DNA from: Pseudomonas sp. GM21 | GTDB taxonomy: Bacteria > Pseudomonadota > Gammaproteobacteria > Pseudomonadales > Pseudomonadaceae | Assembly (NCBI RefSeq): GCF_000282215.1 | Contig: NZ_AKJS01000004.1 | Span: 1 to 41,307 of the forward strand | Direction: 5' to 3' | Length of the DNA stretch: 41,307 nucleotides | In this document: in pieces, positions 36,630 to 41,307 of the stretch | Layout: every line of letters begins with the position of its first letter | Position numbering within the stretch: position 1 is the first letter of the stretch | Program-made: the position numbers and the translations under genes | Notes under the pieces: model-generated | Databases searched by the model: none | Seen by the model: only the letters and a program-made list of their open reading frames with translations | Told to the model about the DNA's origin: nothing

Positions 36630-38168
36630 TCAACTCAATGCCTTGCGATTGAAGTCGCGCAAACGGAAGCCCATCAGCAGCAACATCCCGAAATAAGAGA
36701 CGATACCGGCCGCGACCAAAGCACCAAGGCGCAGGAACCGCTCCAGCATATGCCCCTGATCCCAGGCCGGCATGAAGTGCATCCCGACCAGCAACACCCC
36801 TGACATCACCAACACGGCGATGACGAGCTTGGCGCCGAACTTCGCCCAGCCCGGCTGCGGCTGGTACATCTGCTGCTTGCGCAACTGATAGAACAATAAC
36901 CCGGCGTTGAGGCAGGCACCGGCACTGATCGCCAGGGCCAGACCTGCGTGGGCCAGCGGACCGATCAGCATCAGGTTGAACAACTGGGTTACCACCAGGG
37001 TGAAAATTGCAATTTTTACCGGAGTACGGATGTTTTGTTGCGCATAAAAGCCTGGCGCCAGCACTTTGATCACGATAATACCGAGCAACCCGACTGAATA
37101 AGCGATCAACGCCCGTTGCGTCATTGAAGCATCAAAGGCGCTGAACTGGCCGTACTGGAACAGCGAGACGGTCAGCGGCTCGGCCAGAATCCCCAGCGCC
37201 AGCGCACACGGCAACACCAGGACGAAGCACAGGCGCAGCCCCCAATCGAGGATGCGCGAATACTCGTGACGATCCTTGCTGGCGTAGGTTTTGGCCAGTG
37301 TCGGCAACAGAATCGTGCCCAACGCCACACCCAGCACGCCGGACGGCAATTCCATCAATCGGTCGGCGTAATACATCCAGGACACCGATCCGGCCACCAG
37401 AAAGGACGCGAAGATGGTGTTGATGATCAGCGAAATCTGGCTCACGGACACGCCTAGAATCGCCGGCAGCATCTGCTTCATGACCCGCCAGACGCCACTG
37501 TCACGCAGGTTCAGGCGTGGCAACACCAGCATGCCGATCTTTTTCAGGTGCGGTAGCTGATAGAGCAATTGCGCCAGACCACCCACCAGAACCGCCCAGC
37601 CCAACGCCATGACCGGGGGATCGAAATACGGGGTCAGGAACAGCGAAAAGATGATCATGCTGACGTTGAGCAGGGTCGGCACGAAGGCCGGCACCGAAAA
37701 ACGGTTGTACGTATTGAGGATCGCACCGGCCAGGGAAGACAGGGAGATCAGCAATATGTAGGGAAAGGTCACCCGCAACAGGCTGGCAGTCAGCTCGAAT
37801 TTTTCCGGTGTATCGGTAAAACCCGGCGCGGTCGCCCAGATCACCCAGGGAGCAGCAATCATCCCCAACACTGTCACCAGCGCCAGTACCAGCGTCAGCA
37901 GGCCCGAGACGTACGCAACAAACGTTCGCGTCGCCTCCTCACCCTTCTGACTTTTGTATTCGGCCAGAATCGGCACGAAAGCCTGGGAAAATGCCCCCTC
38001 GGCGAAGATCCGGCGCAACAGGTTTGGCAATTTGAAGGCGATAAAGAAGGCGTCCGTCGCCATCCCGGCACCAAATGTACGTGCGATCAGCGTGTCACGA
38101 ACAAACCCCAAAACCCGGGAAATCATCGTGATAGAGCTGACGGCGGCCAACGATTTGAGCAGATTCAT
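36630..38168 (-). CDS. murJ: Lipid II flippase MurJ
   Basis: MurJ moves lipid II across the inner membrane for peptidoglycan synthesis. The 512-residue MOP-family protein has 14 predicted membrane helices; recognisable stretches are [20 protein letters not shown] with the conserved arginines, [20 protein letters not shown], and [14 protein letters not shown]. It heads the murJ-ribF-ileS-lspA-fkpB-ispH series and faces away from rpsT across 252 bases. Confidence 0.97.
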   Translation of the reverse strand: MNLLKSLAAVSSITMISRVLGFVRDTLIARTFGAGMATDAFFIAFKLPNLLRRIFAEGAFSQAFVPILAEYKSQKGEEATRTFVAYVSGLLTLVLALVTVLGMIAAPWVIWATAPGFTDTPEKFELTASLLRVTFPYILLISLSSLAGAILNTYNRFSVPAFVPTLLNVSMIIFSLFLTPYFDPPVMALGWAVLVGGLAQLLYQLPHLKKIGMLVLPRLNLRDSGVWRVMKQMLPAILGVSVSQISLIINTIFASFLVAGSVSWMYYADRLMELPSGVLGVALGTILLPTLAKTYASKDRHEYSRILDWGLRLCFVLVLPCALALGILAEPLTVSLFQYGQFSAFDASMTQRALIAYSVGLLGIIVIKVLAPGFYAQQNIRTPVKIAIFTLVVTQLFNLMLIGPLAHAGLALAISAGACLNAGLLFYQLRKQQMYQPQPGWAKFGAKLVIAVLVMSGVLLVGMHFMPAWDQGHMLERFLRLGALVAAGIVSYFGMLLLMGFRLRDFNRKALS

Positions 38169-38338
38169 TGAAAGAGTTTGTGCCTGTCGATAAACAGCAG
38201 GCGAACAAAGCGCCTACTTATGCGATACTCCGCGCCGCAGCAGCACAGAGCCAAAGCTCGCGAGTTTACAGGTCAAGCGCCGGAAATAAATATCCCGCCT
38301 CTTTATACCTACCACTTAGCGGAACGTCTCAACCGCCC

Positions 38339-38367
38339 TTGACAAGACATCAACTCATCGGCATGAT
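38339..38367 (+). promoter_or_regulatory. rpsT promoter
   Basis: A perfect -35 TTGACA (38339-38344), a 17-base spacer and CATGAT (38362-38367), followed by TCGCGGCC. The GC-rich discriminator suggests growth-rate control as expected for a ribosomal protein gene. Confidence 0.75.
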
Positions 38368-38420
38368 TCGCGGCCTATTTTGTTTGCTATTTCCTAAAAA
38401 GTCTTTCGAGGAGCTCGACG

Positions 38421-38699
38421 GTGGCCAACACACCTTCCGCCAAAAAACGTGCAAAACAGGCTGAGAAGCGTCGCAGCCACAACGCCAGCCTGCGTTCCAT
38501 GGTTCGTACCTACATCAAGAATGTAGTTAAAGCCATCGACGCAAAAGACGCTGCCAAAGCTCAAGCTGCTTACGTTCTGGCCGTGCCAGTTATCGACCGT
38601 ATGGCCGATAAAGGCATCATCCACAAGAACAAGGCTGCTCGTCATAAGAGCCGCCTGAACGGTCACGTCAAGGCTCTGAACCTTGCTGTTGCCGCTTAA
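38421..38699 (+). CDS. rpsT: 30S ribosomal protein S20
   Basis: The 92-residue basic protein binds 16S rRNA early in small-subunit assembly. The sequence [20 protein letters not shown] is the typical S20 N-terminus, followed by helical repeats ([36 protein letters not shown]). It starts with GTG, preceded by GAGGAG at 38408-38413; in E. coli S20 starts at UUG and represses its own translation, and the rare start here may serve the same purpose. A terminator follows. Confidence 0.98.
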   Translation: MANTPSAKKRAKQAEKRRSHNASLRSMVRTYIKNVVKAIDAKDAAKAQAAYVLAVPVIDRMADKGIIHKNKAARHKSRLNGHVKALNLAVAA

Positions 38700-38714
38700 G
38701 CGATAAGCTTGTTG

Positions 38715-38741
38715 AAAAACCGACCTCAGGGTCGGTTTTTT
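38715..38741 (+). terminator. Terminator of rpsT
   Basis: AACCGACC (38718-38725), loop TCAG and GGTCGGTT (38730-38737) form an 8-bp stem with A residues before and T residues after. Confidence 0.93.
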
Positions 38742-38775
38742 ATTGCCTGCGATTTGGCAAACACAACAAAAAAAA

Positions 38776-38865
38776 TGTGGGAGCGGGCTTGCTCGCGAAG
38801 AGGTCGTTACATTCAACATCATCGTTGACTGCTACACCGCCTTCGCGAGCAAGCCCGCTCCCACA
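38776..38865. repeat. REP doublet between rpsT and creA
   Basis: Two perfect 25-base inverted arms (38776-38800 and 38841-38865) with core GTGGGAGCGGGCTTGCTCGC around a 40-base loop. It is the best preserved REP doublet of the window and lies between two converging genes. Confidence 0.93.
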
Positions 38866-38882
38866 CTTGGATTTGCGTCAGA

Positions 38883-39347
38883 TTATTGAGGCTGCGCCCA
38901 CGGCAGAATCGGAATCGCCGTCACCGCATTCTGCGGGCTACCTTCAATCACACGATCGCTGTAGACCAGATACACCAGCGTATTGCGCTTCTTGTCGAGG
39001 AAGCGCACCACCTGCATGGTCTTGAACACCAGCGACGTGCGCTCCTTGAACACCTCATCGCCATCCTTCAGCTCACCCTTGAAGCTGATGGGCCCGACCT
39101 GACGGCAAGCGATGGACGCCTCGGCGCGATCTTCAGCCAGCCCCAAACCACCCTTCACACCACCCGTCTTTGCTCGCGACAGGTAGCACGTCACGCCATC
39201 GACCTTCGGATCATCAAACGCTTCGACGACGATACGGTCGTTCGGACCGACGAATTTGAACACTGTTGATACCTGGCCAATTTCCTCAGCCGAAGCCAGC
39301 AACGGCATCGCCAGCAGCAGACCCAACAATCCTTTTGCCATTCGCAT
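38883..39347 (-). CDS. creA: CreA family periplasmic protein
   Basis: The 154-residue protein has a signal peptide ([20 protein letters not shown]) and the CreA pattern: [62 protein letters not shown], and [31 protein letters not shown]. Two cysteines may pair. CreA is widespread in proteobacteria, and its function is not established despite its link with the E. coli creBCD genes, which are not here. AAGGA precedes ATG 39347. It follows proB by 12 bases and is probably co-transcribed. Confidence 0.92.
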   Translation of the reverse strand: MRMAKGLLGLLLAMPLLASAEEIGQVSTVFKFVGPNDRIVVEAFDDPKVDGVTCYLSRAKTGGVKGGLGLAEDRAEASIACRQVGPISFKGELKDGDEVFKERTSLVFKTMQVVRFLDKKRNTLVYLVYSDRVIEGSPQNAVTAIPILPWAQPQ

Positions 39348-39359
39348 TCAGGTATTCCT

Positions 39360-40478
39360 TCAGACCAGAATCAGGTTATCGCGGTGAACCAGTTCCGGCT
39401 CAGCCATGTAACCCAAAAGACCGACAATCGCCTCAGACGACTGACCGATAATTTTTTGCGCTTCCAGCGCGCTGTAGTTAGCAAGGCCTCGAGCGATCTC
39501 GCGACCATCCGGCGCCACACACACCACCATTTCGCCACGACGGAAGCTGCCCTGGACCAGCTTGACCCCCACCGGCAGCAAACTTTTATGGTCCTGGACC
39601 AACGCTTTCACCGCACCACCATCCAGCACCAGCGTGCCACGGGTTTGCAAATGCCCGGCCAGCCACTGCTTGCGCGCCGCCAGCATGCCACGCTCAGGCG
39701 AGAGCAAGGTGCCAATGCGCTCACCCGCCTTCAGGCGATCCAGCACGCGCTCAATGCGCCCGCCCACGATGATGGTGTGCGCCCCGGAGCGGGCCGCCAG
39801 ACGCGCAGCACGCAATTTGGTCTGCATACCACCACGCCCCAGCGCACCACCGGTACCGCCCGCCACCGCATCCAGCGCTGGATCATCGGCGCGCGCTTCA
39901 TAAATCAGGTTAGCGTCGGGGTTGTTGCGCGGATCAGCGTCGAACATGCCATCGCGATCCGTGAGGATCACCAGCAAGTCAGCCTCGACCAGGTTGGCCA
40001 CAAGGGCCGCCAGCGTGTCGTTGTCGCCGAAACGGATTTCGTCAGTCACCACGGTGTCGTTTTCGTTGATCACCGGGATCACCTTCAACTCAACCAGTGC
40101 ACGCAAGGTGCTGCGGGCGTTCAGGTAACGCTTGCGGTCGGACAAGTCATCGTGCGTCAGGAGAATCTGCGCCGTGTGCCGATCATGCTCGGCAAAGCTC
40201 GACTCCCAGGCCTGCACCAACCCCATCTGACCGATGGCGGCGGCAGCCTGCAACTCGTGCATCGCGCTGGGTCGTACGGTCCAGCCCAAGCGGCTCATCC
40301 CCGCAGCCACCGCCCCGGAAGACACCAACACGAGCTCGACGCCAGCTTCATGCAAAGCCACCATCTGCTCGACCCAGACACCCATTGCTGCGCGATCCAG
40401 GCCTTTGCCGTCCGCCGTCAGCAAAGCGCTGCCGATCTTCACGACCCAACGCTGCGCACCTGTCACCTTGCTCCGCAT
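39360..40478 (-). CDS. proB: Glutamate 5-kinase
   Basis: Catalyses the first step of proline synthesis, phosphorylating glutamate, with feedback inhibition by proline. The 372-residue protein has an amino acid kinase domain ([10 protein letters not shown] at residues 10-19, [39 protein letters not shown]) and a C-terminal PUA domain (about 275-370). [11 protein letters not shown] at ATG 40478 is the usual Pseudomonas start; an ATG just before (40481) is as near to the AAGG site. It lies after obg, separated by a terminator, and before creA. Confidence 0.96.
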   Translation of the reverse strand: MRSKVTGAQRWVVKIGSALLTADGKGLDRAAMGVWVEQMVALHEAGVELVLVSSGAVAAGMSRLGWTVRPSAMHELQAAAAIGQMGLVQAWESSFAEHDRHTAQILLTHDDLSDRKRYLNARSTLRALVELKVIPVINENDTVVTDEIRFGDNDTLAALVANLVEADLLVILTDRDGMFDADPRNNPDANLIYEARADDPALDAVAGGTGGALGRGGMQTKLRAARLAARSGAHTIIVGGRIERVLDRLKAGERIGTLLSPERGMLAARKQWLAGHLQTRGTLVLDGGAVKALVQDHKSLLPVGVKLVQGSFRRGEMVVCVAPDGREIARGLANYSALEAQKIIGQSSEAIVGLLGYMAEPELVHRDNLILV

Positions 40479-40527
40479 CATCTTCAACCTTAGCTTGAGG
40501 ACAGCGCGACCTGGCACTGCCCGTAAC

Positions 40528-40547
40528 GTTATTCGTGGTTATTCGTG
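40528..40547. repeat. Perfect tandem 10-mer upstream of proB
   Basis: GTTATTCGTG occurs twice in direct succession, 50 bases before the proB start and after the obg terminator. It could be an operator or a replication slip. Confidence 0.55.
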
Positions 40548-40570
40548 ACCAACTATCGATTTCCAGATAC

Positions 40571-40595
40571 TAAAACGCCGCTCGATTGAGCGGCG
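40571..40595 (-). terminator. Terminator of obg
   Basis: CGCCGCTC (40576-40583), loop GATT and GAGCGGCG (40588-40595) form an 8-bp stem; on the minus strand TTTT follows. It separates obg from proB. Confidence 0.8.
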
Positions 40596-40615
40596 CTTAA
40601 GTTTACTGCAACGAA

Positions 40616-41307
40616 TCAGTCACGCACGTAAATGATTTCCGGACCGTCTTCGTCATCCACATCTTCTTCATCCCAATCATCGTCGCCGATGTCATGGACT
40701 GACTTCACGCCGCTGCGACGCAGGGCACGCTGGTCATCCAGGGCCTGCAACTGAGCACGGGCTTCGTCTTCGATGCGCTGATCGAGCTCAGCCAACTCTT
40801 CCTTGTAAGCCGGGTCGGCAGCCAGACGGTCAGCACGATCTTCCATGTAGCGCATGATGTCGTGACACAGACGCTCGGTGCCGAGCTTGGAGATAGCCGA
40901 GATCACATAAACCGGACCAGTCCACCCCAGACGATCGACGATCTCCTTGACGCGAGCATCGTGCTCTTCCTCAAGGATCTGGTCGCACTTGTTCAGCACC
41001 AGCCAGCGATCACGCTCAGCCAGGGACGGGCTGAATTTGGTCAACTCGCTGACGATTACTTCAGCGGCATCCGGTGCGCTGGTGTCATCCAGCGGCGCCA
41101 TGTCCACGAGGTGCAGCAGCAAACGGGTACGCGCCAGGTGCTTGAGGAAGCGAATCCCCAGGCCAGCACCATCGGAAGCGCCTTCGATCAGGCCCGGAAT
41201 GTCCGCAACCACGAAGCTCTTCCAGCGATCGACGCTGACCACGCCCAGGTTCGGCACCAAGGTGGTGAACGGGTAATCGGCGACTTTCGGCTTGGCAGCC
41301 GATACCG
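40616..41307 (-). CDS. obgE: GTPase Obg/CgtA (C-terminal part, cut by window end)
   Basis: Obg is an essential GTPase of 50S subunit assembly and stress response. The window holds the last 230 codons or so: the switch I region ([21 protein letters not shown], split by the switch threonines), G3 [10 protein letters not shown]4 NKCD, and G5 SAIS, then a helical segment and an acidic tail ([18 protein letters not shown]) typical of Pseudomonas. The N-terminal Obg fold and the P loop lie beyond base 41307. It is transcribed toward proB. Confidence 0.95.
   Translation of the reverse strand, partial: VSAAKPKVADYPFTTLVPNLGVVSVDRWKSFVVADIPGLIEGASDGAGLGIRFLKHLARTRLLLHLVDMAPLDDTSAPDAAEVIVSELTKFSPSLAERDRWLVLNKCDQILEEEHDARVKEIVDRLGWTGPVYVISAISKLGTERLCHDIMRYMEDRADRLAADPAYKEELAELDQRIEDEARAQLQALDDQRALRRSGVKSVHDIGDDDWDEEDVDDEDGPEIIYVRD

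Noticed and set aside
38776..38865. Perfect inverted arms as ends of an insertion sequence
   Set aside because: The core repeats elsewhere in the window and the 40-base loop encodes nothing; it is a REP doublet.

Overview
The window is chromosomal DNA from a gamma-proteobacterium, almost certainly a Pseudomonas of the fluorescens/putida branch. The reasons are a high-GC codon pattern, the gene order clpB-pgeF-rluD / bamD-pilS-pilR-thiO / minor pilins-ispH-fkpB-lspA-ileS-ribF-murJ / rpsT / creA-proB-obg, pilA next to pilC-pilD-coaE-yacG, and several GTGGGAGCGRGCYTGCTCGCGA-type REP hairpins typical of that group. I see no insertion sequence, prophage, CRISPR array or rRNA gene.

Layout. 1-7.2 kb: end of an unidentified gene, acetyl-CoA synthetase, an MpaB-like DUF2236 protein, an RlmI-like methyltransferase without a PUA domain, and a large AsmA-like DUF748 envelope protein. 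7.2-11.6 kb: a secreted BON protein, then the major pilin pilA facing away from the pilC-pilD-coaE-yacG operon; the assembly ATPase gene pilB is not there. 11.6-15.5 kb: a small unknown gene, an orphan CbiM-like membrane protein, DUF1780, MOSC, DUF3094 and a type II NADH dehydrogenase. 15.5-16.8 kb: a REP hairpin, a secreted EF-hand protein with an EGKCGEGKCG motif, and a tRNA cluster (Asn-Pro-Lys-Pro). 17-21.4 kb: rluD-pgeF-clpB, with a heat-shock type promoter before clpB. 21.5-25.8 kb: bamD, a small zinc-finger-like membrane protein, and the pilS-pilR two-component pair. 26-30.7 kb: thiO, pilE, an unusual small secreted protein where pilY1/pilY2 would be expected, pilX, pilW, pilV, fimU, and a divergent fimT. 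30.7-38.2 kb: ispH, fkpB, lspA, ileS, ribF, murJ. 38.4-41.3 kb: rpsT, creA, proB and a truncated obg.

How the parts fit. Type IV pilus functions are spread over three blocks: pilin, platform and peptidase (8-11 kb), the PilS/PilR regulators (23-26 kb) and minor pilins (27-30.7 kb). The pilA upstream region has a good sigma-54 promoter and a TGTCA palindrome about 105 bp upstream, which fits control by the PilR encoded here. Lack of pilB beside pilC, and of a full pilY1 in the minor pilin operon, suggests a reduced or rewired pilus in this lineage. Most of the rest is housekeeping: outer-membrane assembly (BamD), peptidoglycan (MurJ, PgeF), lipoprotein maturation (LspA), isoprenoids (IspH), cofactors (CoaE, RibF, ThiO), translation (IleS, RpsT, RluD, tRNAs, Obg) and proline synthesis (ProB).

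The least explained items are the EF-hand protein with a motif like that of HvfA-type modified peptides and an alternately pairing leader, the small calcium-loop protein between pilX and pilE, and a terminator hairpin placed directly in front of a duplicated tRNA-Pro. No computation or database search was done; all family names come from reading the translations.
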